Assembly: GCA_029580855.1 (NCBI GenBank)
Contig: JAKPQH010000069.1
Span: 62,001 to 126,000, forward strand
Direction of reading: 5' to 3'
DNA length: 64,000 nt
Source: a bacterium
GTDB lineage: Bacteria; Methylomirabilota; Methylomirabilia; Methylomirabilales; 2-02-FULL-66-22
Position 1 is the stretch's first letter, and every line of letters begins with the position of its first letter. Positions 16,639-25,094 of the stretch are shown piece after piece. The position numbers and the translations under genes were made by a program. The notes beneath the pieces were generated by a model. That model saw only the letters and a program-made list of their open reading frames with translations, did no database searches and had not been told where the DNA came from.

Positions 16639-17298
16639 ATGCCGAATCGCGAGAAAGTCACGCCGATCGACGAGGCCATCCTCGAGCGCCTCAACCGAGG
16701 GATCCTGTTGCGCACGGGGGCGTACAAGACCGATGACCACATCGTCCTGCGGTCGGGCCGCCACACGTCGGAGTACGTCGCCAAGGCTCTGGTGACCACC
16801 GAGCCGACGTTCACGGAAGGGCTGGGCGGTATCATTGCCGACCGCTTCAGCCGCTTTCCCGTTGACCTCGTCCTGACCACGGGCTACGGCGCCGGTCTTC
16901 TCGGCCACTGCGTCGCCCGCGCGCACCCCGGCCGCCCCCGGTTCATCTTTGCCACCAAGGAGAAGACCGGGACGAAGCGCACGGAGGTGAGCCTGGTACC
17001 CGAGTACCGGGCGTTCTTCGCGGAGGGCGGCCGCGTTCTGATCGTCGAGGACATCGTCACCACCGGCGAGACTGTGAGGGAGCTCATCAAGCTCGTCGAG
17101 AGCATGGGCGGACAGGTGGTCGGCATCGGGGCCATCTGGCAGCGGAGCACGCGGATGAAATTCAAGTACCCGTGCTTCACCGTCGTTGCGCGCGACGTCC
17201 CGACGTTCGCGCCGGACGAATGCCCCATGTGTCGACAGGGGATCCCGGTCACCCGGACCCTGGAAGGGGGGCCTGCCGACGAGGAGAGTGACGATTAG
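16639..17298 (+). CDS. Orotate-type phosphoribosyltransferase
   Basis: A 219-residue type I phosphoribosyltransferase. The PRPP-binding loop is clear: VLIVEDIVTTGETVRE (about 133-148). The flexible loop and C-terminal CPMCRQGIPV pattern resemble bacterial orotate phosphoribosyltransferases, which add a ribose-phosphate to orotate. Neighbouring family members act on other bases. The gene starts 4 nt after the adenine-deaminase-like gene, so co-expression with a deaminase points to base salvage as an alternative to de novo pyrimidine synthesis; no other pyr gene is near. Acidic tail (ADEESDD). Confidence 0.8.
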   Translation: MPNREKVTPIDEAILERLNRGILLRTGAYKTDDHIVLRSGRHTSEYVAKALVTTEPTFTEGLGGIIADRFSRFPVDLVLTTGYGAGLLGHCVARAHPGRPRFIFATKEKTGTKRTEVSLVPEYRAFFAEGGRVLIVEDIVTTGETVRELIKLVESMGGQVVGIGAIWQRSTRMKFKYPCFTVVARDVPTFAPDECPMCRQGIPVTRTLEGGPADEESDD

Positions 17299-17656
17299 CC
17301 GCTCCGGCGAGAGCCCACGATCTCTCTCCGGTTTGACGATTTCGTGTGACACTTTGTCCCATGACTGGAAGACCGGTTGGCCGGACATCTTCCCCGATAA
17401 TCGAAGATTGAATAATCAATACAAGGAATTACGTGTGTCAAGCAGCTCCACACCTACCGGCTGGCAACGCACCAGAAAACCCTGGACAGGACAGGATGCA
17501 TTGTCTATAGTCATGACTCTGGATTGCTCGCCGAGGGGCTCCGGGGAGAAATTTCAAGAGCGGACCCGAGAAGCAACACCGGCTGAGGGGTCCGTGCGGG
17601 CGGGGGAGTCGATCCAGTCGGGCGGCAGATCATCGCCCGGACGTGACAGCCGGACC
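17299..17656. other. Intergenic region ahead of tRNA-Ala, nothing firm
   Basis: 358 bases with an AT-richer pocket near 17390-17450. No convincing coding frame or promoter pair. The tRNA promoter should lie here but no clear hexamers were found. Confidence 0.4.
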
Positions 17657-17732
<76 letters not shown>

Positions 17733-17870
17733 GATGGCTCCTTGACTGTGAATCCTACGATCTCGCGCGCGGCGGCGCTCGCCCATGCGCGCCTTGACAT
17801 GATGTAACCGCCCTCGCGTTTGGCTGCGTCACCGTCTGGCAGGTCCGGCCGCGCCTCGCTCGACTCGCCC

Positions 17871-18704
17871 ATGGATGACTCCATCGGGCCCCGGCTCGAA
17901 ACGGTGCTGAAGGCTTTCCTGACCGCGTCTCGACGACTTCGAACCGAGCGTGCCGTCGACGCACTGTTGGGCCTTCTCGTCGGCGTTGTGGACCCCGAAC
18001 TCCGGTTGCATCGTTTCGGGGAGCACCTGCGGTCCAGATCCGTCGACGAGGCGGCCTGGTCTTTAGCCTATCTGCAGGAGCGGATCACGCACGGCGACGG
18101 CCGAGCGTATCGGGTCGGGTTGGGATTGCTCGACAAGGGACGCCTCGAGCGGGTGGTGCCGTCCGAGCGCCTGCGGGCCGCGGCGGCGGTCCTCCGGCGG
18201 CGCGGCCACGCCAGCGCAGGGCTCTTCGGGGATGACCCCGGGCGCGAGGATGCGGGAGCGAACGGGATCTTGCCGCGGCCCACGGAACCGGTAGGCTACC
18301 GGATCTCCTTGGCGCGAAAGGCCGTCGCCGGTGTCATCGAGCGACTGCTGTTCGACCCGGATCCCCGCGTGGTTCAGGTGCTGCTCGGGAACCCCCGTCT
18401 CACCGAGGCGGAGGTCCTGAAGCTCGCCGCATCGCGCCGGGCCGATCCCGAGAGTCTGGCGGCGATCGCCCGGAACGACGGCTGGATCGCGCGCTACCCG
18501 GTGAAGGTGGCCCTGGCAAACAACCCGGCCACGCCGACGCGGGTCGTCCTGGGATTGCTGCCGTATCTCTTAGGGCAGGATCTGCGCTGGTTGTCGGCCG
18601 GTTCTTCGCGCGCCCAGGTCCGCCAGCAGGCCGCGGCCTTGCTGACTGCAAGGTCGGCGTCGGGCGGTCGGACATCCCCCGGGTATGACCCGGCGGCAAT
18701 ATGA
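17871..18704 (+). CDS. Conserved-looking hypothetical protein with helical repeats
   Basis: A 277-residue soluble protein that I do not recognise. The second half has short helical repeats of the HEAT/leucine-rich-variant kind (DPRVVQVLLGNPRLTEAEVL; ARYPVKVALANNPATPTRVV), each built on a residue pair such as GNP or NNP before a helix. Such repeats usually mediate protein contacts. The ATG at 17871 (MDDSIGPRLETVLKAFL) is preferred over an upstream non-ATG codon because the earlier residues are low-complexity. It sits 21 nt before the JAMM peptidase gene on the same strand and may be its partner; the pairing is inferred from spacing only. Confidence 0.6.
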   Translation: MDDSIGPRLETVLKAFLTASRRLRTERAVDALLGLLVGVVDPELRLHRFGEHLRSRSVDEAAWSLAYLQERITHGDGRAYRVGLGLLDKGRLERVVPSERLRAAAAVLRRRGHASAGLFGDDPGREDAGANGILPRPTEPVGYRISLARKAVAGVIERLLFDPDPRVVQVLLGNPRLTEAEVLKLAASRRADPESLAAIARNDGWIARYPVKVALANNPATPTRVVLGLLPYLLGQDLRWLSAGSSRAQVRQQAAALLTARSASGGRTSPGYDPAAI

Positions 18705-18725
18705 CCCGCAAGTGGAGTCGCTGCC

Positions 18726-19277
18726 ATGGAAGTCTATCTGAGCGAAAACGCATTCGTCGGTTTGCTGGTGTCCACGGTCGAAGTCTACCGCCGCGAATGC
18801 TTCGGCATCCTCCTCGGCCACCGCGAAGCGGATCGGATCATGGTCGACTTCGTCGTGCCCTACCAATCCGCCGTCCGGAAATTCCAGGAAGTGCACATGG
18901 ACTGGTATCGCAGCCAGCGCGTCGCCGAAGCGGTGCGGGCCGCCACGCGATGGGAGCTGGTCGGCGACTACCACTCGCATCCCATGTATGGCGATAAGAA
19001 GGCCACCACCAAGCTTTCGCGAACGGATCACCAGGATTTCCGCGACGACGGCACGTCCATCATCGTCGCCATCAACGACGGCCACCGCCGGCAGGGCTGG
19101 GGATACGTGAAGGGGGGCCTGATCTCCGGCAGCATCAACGGGTATTCGCTCCGCCTGGCGGCGTATCACAAAGAGGAAAGAAAGGCGGTGGTCCGGGTGC
19201 CCCTGGTCTGCCCCTACGCCGTCGGCTTCATGGCCAAGACCAAAGGCCCCAGCCCCGTCGAGGTGCGGCCCGAATAA
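18726..19277 (+). CDS. JAMM/MPN-domain metalloprotein with extended motif
   Basis: A 183-residue stand-alone JAB/MPN protein, the fold of zinc isopeptidases such as Rpn11. A conserved glutamate (E24 in RRECFGILLG) and the HxH pair (DYHSHPM, H83 and H85) are present, followed by KLSRTDHQDF with S98 and D101. The gap between second histidine and serine is about four residues longer than the usual H-x-H-P-x7-S-x2-D, so the active-site loop carries an insertion (YGDKKATT). Prokaryotic members cleave ubiquitin-like tags or act in cysteine/sulfur carrier pathways, but no ubiquitin-like or E1-like gene is nearby. Good start at 18726 with a purine-rich upstream region. Confidence 0.8.
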   Translation: MEVYLSENAFVGLLVSTVEVYRRECFGILLGHREADRIMVDFVVPYQSAVRKFQEVHMDWYRSQRVAEAVRAATRWELVGDYHSHPMYGDKKATTKLSRTDHQDFRDDGTSIIVAINDGHRRQGWGYVKGGLISGSINGYSLRLAAYHKEERKAVVRVPLVCPYAVGFMAKTKGPSPVEVRPE

Positions 19278-19283
19278 GGTTAA

Positions 19284-19364
19284 AATAGAAAACCGACAAT
19301 AGAAAACCGACCAAGGATGGGAAACCGTTTGTTCGGTGGTCGGTTGTCAGTGGTCGGTCGTCAG
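19284..19364 (+). repeat. 14-nt direct repeats in two inverted arms
   Basis: Left arm: two perfect copies of AATAGAAAACCGAC (19284-19297, 19298-19311). Right arm: TGGTCGGTTGTCAG and TGGTCGGTCGTCAG (19337-19350, 19351-19364). The arms share an inverted AACCGAC/GTCGGTT core, so the RNA can fold back. It fills most of the 120-nt gap between the JAMM gene and the SLOG gene. Confidence 0.85.
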
Positions 19365-19397
19365 TTTCGCATTTTGCATTCCCGTGAGGGCACACCT

Positions 19398-19889
19398 ATG
19401 GAGCGCCCGCTGTTCATCTCGGTGATCGGCGAGAACGACCCCTCTCCTCGTCTGGCGGCGCTGGCCGAGGCCGTCGGGGTAGAGATCGCGGCCGCCGGCG
19501 CGGTCCTGGTCTGCGGCGGCCTGGGCGGGGCCATGGAGGCCGCCTGCCGCGGCGCCCGCAGCCGCGGCGGCGTGACCATCGGCATCCTGCCCGGCCTGCG
19601 GCACGCCGACGCCAATCCGCACGTGATGTTCCCGATACCCACCGGGCTCGGCCACGCGCGAAACCTGCTCGTGGCGCGGAGCGCGCACGCGGTGATCGCC
19701 GTCGGGGGAAAGTACGGCACCCTTTCCGAGATTGCCTTCGCCAAGATCGATGGGACCCCCGTGATCGGCCTCGACACCTGGGATCTCCGCCGGCCCGGAC
19801 AGGAAGAATCGCCGGTCCAGAACGCCCGCGACCCAAAGGAAGCCGTCGCCATGGCCCTGGCCGCCGCACGGAAACGACAAGGGCACTGA
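19398..19889 (+). CDS. TIGR00725/LOG-type SLOG protein
   Basis: A 163-residue Rossmann-like protein of the SLOG superfamily (TIGR00725 group, related to LOG and the DprA nucleotide-binding fold). It shows FISVIGENDPSPRLAALAEA at the N-terminus, VLVCGGLGGAMEAACRGA as first glycine-rich loop and AVGGKYGTLSEIAFAK as second nucleotide-binding loop. LOG enzymes release cytokinin-like bases from nucleotides, but the catalytic PGGxGTxxE pattern reads VGGKYGTLSE, so activity on nucleotides is uncertain. The ATG at 19398 starts the conserved domain; the upstream frame runs into the 14-nt array. Confidence 0.8.
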   Translation: MERPLFISVIGENDPSPRLAALAEAVGVEIAAAGAVLVCGGLGGAMEAACRGARSRGGVTIGILPGLRHADANPHVMFPIPTGLGHARNLLVARSAHAVIAVGGKYGTLSEIAFAKIDGTPVIGLDTWDLRRPGQEESPVQNARDPKEAVAMALAAARKRQGH

Positions 19890-19890
19890 C

Positions 19891-19919
19891 GGCGGTCGGC
19901 GCCATCGGCGCCCACCGCC
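19891..19919. terminator. Hairpin between convergent SLOG and cysteine desulfidase genes
   Basis: GGCGGT-C-GGCGCC-ATC-GGCGCC-C-ACCGCC: two 6-bp stems with a single C/C mismatch and a 3-nt loop, starting one base after the stop codon of the plus-strand gene. No T run follows on either strand, so it would work as a stabilising or factor-assisted bidirectional terminator. Confidence 0.5.
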
Positions 19920-19944
19920 TCGCTCGGACGGATATCGCGCCCGC

Positions 19945-21246
19945 CTATTCCGTGGGCAGCGGGTCCGTCATCTTTTCGGTCATGATGTCGATCATCGTGT
20001 CGTCCACCTTGGCCATCCCGATGTGGCCGATGCGGCTGAGGTTCTGGATGGTCTCCTCGGCCGTGCGGCCGACAAAGCCTTCGACGGCGGTGACCCCGTG
20101 ACCGTTCAACGCCATATACGCCGCGCGGATGGCGGCGTCGGTGGAGCTGACCACCTTCAGCGCACAGCCCTCCTTCGCCCCGTCGCACAGCATGCCCCCC
20201 AGGTCGCTGACAATCGTGTTCACGGCCAGCGAGATCTTGGGGAGATCCTTCCCGGCCTGCTGGTAGACGATGGCGGCGGCGGCCCCCACCCCCGCGGCGA
20301 TGGCACAGCCGCAGATCGGTGACAGGTCGCTCGTGTAGCTCTTGACGTAGGCGTTCAGCAGGTGCGAGAAGGCCACGCTCTTGACGATCGTCTCGTCGGG
20401 TATCTTGAAGTGGCGGCCGACGCTGTAGGGCACGAGGATCGCCACCACCCCCTGGTTCCCGCTGCCGCCGCTGGACATCACCGGATAGCTCATCCCCGCC
20501 ATCCGCGCGTCGGCGGCGGCGGCCGTCATGCGCTTCGCGGAGGAGAACACGTCCTCCAAGAGGTAGCCTTTGGCCAGCAGGTCGTCGAGATAGTAGCCGA
20601 CCTTCTTGAGGTCGTGCCCGACTTCGGAGATGGCCAGGTTCATCTCGATGCCGCGCTGGATGTAGGCCAGATCCTCCGCATCCGCCGCGTCCGCCGCCTC
20701 GACCAGCTCGCCAAGACTCATCGCCTTCAGTGTGTGCCGGTAATTGTCCTCGCTCCCCGTCGTCTCGCCCTGGGGGGCCTGGAAAACCGGACGGCCGTCT
20801 CTTTCGATCAGGGAGACGTTCGTGTGCCCACCCTGCAGGACCACCCGGGCGGATCCGGCCGTCGTCTGGAGGCGGACCTCGATGTACAGGCCGGTCCGAC
20901 TCTTGTCGCAGGCAATCCGCGCCTTTTTCTCCCGGAGAAACGCCTTGGCCTGGGCCAGCGACTCGGGGGTGACCGCTTTCATGATCTCCATCCTGAGATC
21001 CGGTCGCTTCAGCAGCGCCCCGAGGACGCCGGCGATCAGATTGCCCCGTTCCCCGCCGGTGTTGGGGACGGTGACGGCCAAGCCGTTTTTGTAGACGCCC
21101 GGATCGACGAGGATGAACAGATCCTCGAGCTGACCGTCCGCCACCTCGCGGGCGGCCACGCTGGCGGCGTAGGCGACGGCGATCGGCTCGGTACAGCCCA
21201 GGGCCGGGAAGACCTCGCGGCTGAGCACTTCCTTCAGTATAGTCAT
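19945..21246 (-). CDS. L-cysteine desulfidase / CyuA-family Fe-S protein
   Basis: A 433-residue member of the CyuA (YhaM, UPF0597) family, whose members break L-cysteine into H2S, ammonia and pyruvate with a [4Fe-4S] cluster. Conserved cysteines are visible: C18 in LSREVFPALGCTEP, C312 and C314 in SPICGCAIAAG, C354 in GGMLCDGAKEG and C361. The family block MSSGGSGNQGVVAILVP (about 257-273) is intact. The ATG at 21246 starts the MTILKEVLSREVFPALGCTEP core; upstream codons in the same frame encode non-conserved sequence. It is the only gene of its kind here, convergent with the SLOG gene, and probably detoxifies or catabolises cysteine in low oxygen. Confidence 0.88.
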   Translation of the reverse strand: MTILKEVLSREVFPALGCTEPIAVAYAASVAAREVADGQLEDLFILVDPGVYKNGLAVTVPNTGGERGNLIAGVLGALLKRPDLRMEIMKAVTPESLAQAKAFLREKKARIACDKSRTGLYIEVRLQTTAGSARVVLQGGHTNVSLIERDGRPVFQAPQGETTGSEDNYRHTLKAMSLGELVEAADAADAEDLAYIQRGIEMNLAISEVGHDLKKVGYYLDDLLAKGYLLEDVFSSAKRMTAAAADARMAGMSYPVMSSGGSGNQGVVAILVPYSVGRHFKIPDETIVKSVAFSHLLNAYVKSYTSDLSPICGCAIAAGVGAAAAIVYQQAGKDLPKISLAVNTIVSDLGGMLCDGAKEGCALKVVSSTDAAIRAAYMALNGHGVTAVEGFVGRTAEETIQNLSRIGHIGMAKVDDTMIDIMTEKMTDPLPTE

Positions 21247-21527
21247 ACGGACCTCGCGCGCATCCCCGGCCTGGGCCGAGAATGTCAGGAACCCCCCGGG
21301 TGCCGCCGGGGGAAACGGACCACGGGTACCATTTCTCATACCCCGCTCTTTGGGTCCAGCGCAACCGGAATCTGCGCACACCGATCTGTTTTTCCGGTCA
21401 ATAGACACTGACACGACCCTGACACCACACGCGCGCCGCGGGCGGTTTGCCCACCTGGCCCCGGCGTCGATTGCCCCGTGACAGGAGGCGGGAAGCGTGC
21501 TATGGATTCGGATCCGGAGGATGGACG

Positions 21528-22334
21528 ATGCCAGGCGCGAATGACGAACGGGGGGCGGGTGCCCGCGGCGATCGCGACGCGGATTACTGGACGGCGCGCC
21601 GCGCGCGGCTGTTCCGTCTCGCGCTCCAGGCCAGCGATTTCCCAGCGCAGACCGTCAAAGCGTTGGCACCCGCGCTGGAAGGTTGCACGACGATCCTCGA
21701 CGTGGGCGCCGGCGTCGGCGCGTTGACCGTCCTGCTCGCCAAGCAGGGGTACCAGGTGACCGCACTCGAGCCGAAGCCGGTCATGCTGGGCGAACTGCGG
21801 GACAGTCTCGTCCGGAATCGCCTCGACAACGTCACCTGTGTGCGGGGTGTCTGGGATACGCGGGTCGTCGCGCCGCACGACCTGATCCTCGTCGCCAACG
21901 TGGCGCCCATCTTCGACGACCTCTTGCCGTTTCTCACCGAGGCGGAGCCGCTGGCGCGGCGGACCCTGGCCCTGGTGCAGAACGTCGGTCCGGGGAACGA
22001 GAAGTTCTATTATGGGGAGCTGTACCCGCTTCTGCTGGGACGCCCGTACCCGGGACGGGCGGATTACCTCCGGACGCTCGGCCTCCTCCACAGTGTCGGG
22101 ATCTACGCCAGCGCCCAGATCGTCAGCTATCGATTCGACCAGCCGTTCGACAGCTTCCCGGATGCCGTGCAGTTCTGGAAGGACGTGATGCGGCTGGACA
22201 CTCCCGACCAGGAGCGCCGCCTGGTGGCCTTCCTCGAAGGACGACTGGAGCGGGTCGGAGACCGCTGGATCGCGCCCATGCGGCGGCGGAGCGCCGTCGT
22301 CTGGTGGCGTGTCGCCTCCAAGGATTCGCTCTGA
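21528..22334 (+). CDS. Class I SAM-dependent methyltransferase
   Basis: A 268-residue protein with the Rossmann methyltransferase core: motif I ILDVGAGVGALTVLLAKQ (about 56-73), motif II YQVTALEPKP, motif IV APHDLILVANVAP. The remainder is a less conserved C-terminal half with several aromatic residues (YYGELYPLLLGRPYPGRADY). The substrate cannot be assigned. The ATG at 21528 has GGAGG at a normal distance. It runs in the same direction as the aminotransferase that follows after 170 nt, but that gap argues against tight coupling. Confidence 0.8.
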   Translation: MPGANDERGAGARGDRDADYWTARRARLFRLALQASDFPAQTVKALAPALEGCTTILDVGAGVGALTVLLAKQGYQVTALEPKPVMLGELRDSLVRNRLDNVTCVRGVWDTRVVAPHDLILVANVAPIFDDLLPFLTEAEPLARRTLALVQNVGPGNEKFYYGELYPLLLGRPYPGRADYLRTLGLLHSVGIYASAQIVSYRFDQPFDSFPDAVQFWKDVMRLDTPDQERRLVAFLEGRLERVGDRWIAPMRRRSAVVWWRVASKDSL

Positions 22335-22504
22335 CTCCCCGCGGTCCTGCGCAGCCCGTGCCCGGGAGCGCGGGGTTGGCGCGGCGACCCGCTCGCCCGT
22401 TCTTTGTCCCGCGGCTTGACGCACGGCGAGGCTCCATGGATAATGCCATCGATCTCGAACGCAGGTGCCCGCTCCCCGCCGTTTGTGGAGGTTGACCGAT
22501 CGCT

Positions 22505-23683
22505 ATGCCGACACTCGCCGCTTCGGCCACCCGGGTCCCGCCCTCCCGCATCCGCGAAATCGCGGACGCCGCCATGCGGATGGACGGCGTCCTCAAGCTG
22601 TACTTCGGGGAATCCAACGTCCCCACGCCCGGCTACATCAAGCAGGCCGCGGCCAGCGCGCTGGAGGAGGGGTACACGTACTACACGGAGAACGCCGGGC
22701 TGCCGGGCCTGCGGCACGATCTGGCCGGATACTACCGCCGGGTGCACGGTGTGGAAATCGACCCGCAGTCCGAGATCCTCGTGACCGCGTCCGGCGTCCA
22801 GGCGCTGAACGTGGGGATCCGCTGTCTTCTGAACCCGGGCGACGAGGCCGTGGTGTTGACGCCCGCCTGGCCCAACGGCGCCGCGATCGTCCGGATGGAC
22901 AACGCCGTTCCCGTGGAGGTTCCCCTCCCGCTGCGCGAGGACCGCTACGCGGTGGACTTCGACGCCCTGCGGGCGGCCCTGACGCCCCGCACGCGCCTCC
23001 TGGTGTACACCTCCCCCTCCAATCCGCTGGGCTGGGTGGCGACCGAGGACGAACAGGCGGGACTCCTGGAGTTCGCCCGTCGTCACGATTTGTGGCTGCT
23101 GGCCGACGAGGTGTACGATCGTTTGTACTTCGCCGGTCCGGCGCTGGGTGCCGCCGCGCCGTCCATTCTGCGGAAGGCCACGCGTCAGGACGGCGTCCTC
23201 GTCGCCCAGTCTTTTTCCAAGACGTTCTGCATGACCGGGTGGCGCCTCGGGTGGTTGGTCGCGCGTCGCGACGTAATCGAGAAGGGAGCGCAGCTCAACG
23301 AGTTCATCGTCTCGCACGCCACCAGCTTTATCCAGCGCGCCGCGCAGACCGCCCTCGCCCAGGGGGAGCCGGAGGTCCTCCGCATGCTCGAGCGGCTGAA
23401 GGGCAATCGGGACTTCTGCCTCGACGCCCTGCGCCGGATGCCGGGCGTGACGGTCCCGCCGCCCGACGGGGCCTTCTACGTGTTCCCGCGCATCGCCGGC
23501 CTGACCGACTCCTTCGCCTTCTGCTGGCAGCTCCTCCACGAGACCCGGGTCGGAATCGCGCCGGGGGTGGCGTTCGGCGCGGGCGGGGAGGGGTCCGTGC
23601 GCATCTGCTATGCCGCGGAGCGCGCCATCCTGGAGCCGGCCATGGAACGGCTGGACCGTTTCTTGTCCCGGTCGTGGGGCTGA
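22505..23683 (+). CDS. PLP-dependent class I/II aminotransferase
   Basis: A 392-residue fold-type I aminotransferase. The PLP-binding lysine lies in SFSKTFCMTGWRLGW (about residue 240). The conserved YTSPSNPLGWV (asparagine contacting the cofactor) and ADEVYDRLYF (aspartate pairing with the pyridine nitrogen) blocks precede it. The arginine near the C-terminus that binds the substrate carboxylate is in GSVRICYA. Family members convert aspartate, aromatic amino acids or other amino donors; the exact substrate cannot be given. It is followed after 10 nt by glgC on the same strand, so the two are probably co-transcribed although functionally unlinked. Confidence 0.9.
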   Translation: MPTLAASATRVPPSRIREIADAAMRMDGVLKLYFGESNVPTPGYIKQAAASALEEGYTYYTENAGLPGLRHDLAGYYRRVHGVEIDPQSEILVTASGVQALNVGIRCLLNPGDEAVVLTPAWPNGAAIVRMDNAVPVEVPLPLREDRYAVDFDALRAALTPRTRLLVYTSPSNPLGWVATEDEQAGLLEFARRHDLWLLADEVYDRLYFAGPALGAAAPSILRKATRQDGVLVAQSFSKTFCMTGWRLGWLVARRDVIEKGAQLNEFIVSHATSFIQRAAQTALAQGEPEVLRMLERLKGNRDFCLDALRRMPGVTVPPPDGAFYVFPRIAGLTDSFAFCWQLLHETRVGIAPGVAFGAGGEGSVRICYAAERAILEPAMERLDRFLSRSWG

Positions 23684-23693
23684 GGACCGCGCC

Positions 23694-25001
23694 ATGGCTC
23701 CGACGACGCACGCCCACGCCGACCCCGCCCGGGTTCTGACCATCATCCTGGGGGGCGGCCAAGGCGCACGCCTGTTTCCGCTCACCCGCGAGCGCGCCAA
23801 ACCCGCGGTCCCCTTGGCCGGGAAGTACCGCCTGGTGGATATCCCCATCTCCAACAGCATCAACTCCGGGATGCGGAGGATCTACCTGCTCACGCAGTTT
23901 CTTTCCGCCTCGCTCCACCGGCACGTGTACGGCTCGTTCGTGTTCGACCACTTCTCGCAGGGCTTTGTCGAGATTCTCAGCGCGGAGCAGACGCACACCG
24001 ACACGTCCTGGTACCAGGGCACGGCGGACGCCGTCCGGAAAAACCTCACGCACTTCCGCCAGCGGGACTACGACTGGGCCTTGATCCTGAGCGGCGACCA
24101 GCTCTACCGCATGGACTTCCGGGGGCTCCTGGAGCGGCACGTGGCATCCGGCGCGGACCTCACGGTGTCCACGGTCCTGGTCGGCCGGGACGCGGTGCCA
24201 TCGTTGGGGATCATGCAGATCGACGCCGAGCAGCGCGTCGTTCGCTGCGTGGAAAAACCTCGTTCACCCGAGCTCCTCGACAGCCTGGCGCTCGACCAGG
24301 CGACCCTGGGCCGGCTCGGGGCGGCGGGCGACCGGGAACGCTTCCTGGCCTCCATGGGCATCTACGTATTCAATCGCGAGGTCCTCTTCCGCGTACTGGA
24401 CAACGACTGCCCCGACTTCGGCAAGCACATCATCCCCGCGGCGGTTCCCGGTCAACGCGTCTTCGCGTACGTTTTTGACGGGTACTGGGAGGATATCGGG
24501 ACGATCCGCTCTTTCTTCGAGGCGAACCTGAACCTCACGTCCGACCTGCCCCGTTTCAACTTCTTCGACATGACCGCCCCCATCTACACCCGCCCGCGTT
24601 TCGTGCCGCCGTCCAAAGTCAACGGGGCGTCCATCGATCACGCCATGATCTCCGACGGGTGCATCATCAGCCACTGCCACATCTCCCACAGCGTGATCGG
24701 GGTCCGGTCGATGGTGGACATCGGGAGTCACCTGACCCGGACGGTGGTCATGGGCGCCGATTATTACGAGTCGCCGGACGCTCTGGCGGCCAACGCGGCC
24801 GCCGATCGTCCGCGCATCGGCATCGGCAAGTACACCCGCATCGACGAGGCCATCATCGACAAGAACGCCCGCATCGGCGACCGCTGCGTCATCACGCCGC
24901 ACGGCAAGCCCGCGACCGCGGATCACCCCCTCTACCACATCCGCGACGGCGTCGTCGTCATCCCCAAGGACACCGTCGTCCCCAACGGAACGGTGATCTG
25001 A
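23694..25001 (+). CDS. glgC: Glucose-1-phosphate adenylyltransferase
   Basis: Makes ADP-glucose from ATP and glucose-1-phosphate, the committed step of glycogen synthesis. The 435-residue protein shows the nucleotidyltransferase signature ILGGGQGARLFPLTRERAKP followed by AGKYRLVDIPISNSINSGM, WYQGTADAVRKNL and GDQLYRMD. The C-terminal left-handed beta-helix has hexapeptides (SHSVIGVRSMVDIGSHLTRT) and ends VIPKDTVVPNGTVI, like cyanobacterial and plant small-subunit forms. The start at 23694 (MAPTTHAHADPARVLTIILG) is chosen because the upstream in-frame codons overlap the aminotransferase and read randomly. No other glg gene is in the window. Confidence 0.95.
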   Translation: MAPTTHAHADPARVLTIILGGGQGARLFPLTRERAKPAVPLAGKYRLVDIPISNSINSGMRRIYLLTQFLSASLHRHVYGSFVFDHFSQGFVEILSAEQTHTDTSWYQGTADAVRKNLTHFRQRDYDWALILSGDQLYRMDFRGLLERHVASGADLTVSTVLVGRDAVPSLGIMQIDAEQRVVRCVEKPRSPELLDSLALDQATLGRLGAAGDRERFLASMGIYVFNREVLFRVLDNDCPDFGKHIIPAAVPGQRVFAYVFDGYWEDIGTIRSFFEANLNLTSDLPRFNFFDMTAPIYTRPRFVPPSKVNGASIDHAMISDGCIISHCHISHSVIGVRSMVDIGSHLTRTVVMGADYYESPDALAANAAADRPRIGIGKYTRIDEAIIDKNARIGDRCVITPHGKPATADHPLYHIRDGVVVIPKDTVVPNGTVI

Positions 25002-25094
25002 AACCGACTCTTCCCCGCGAAGCCGAGGAAGACGAGCCCGGCGATCGCGTTGGGCGCGCGCGGAATACCTCCAACGTGTCGAGGTCGATGAACT

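Noticed and set aside
17299-17656. Promoter for tRNA-Ala
   Set aside because: No convincing -35/-10 pair within the expected distance.
23610-23693. Longer GlgC N-terminus beginning at 23610
   Set aside because: The extra codons overlap the aminotransferase gene and lack family similarity; the ATG at 23694 is the natural start.
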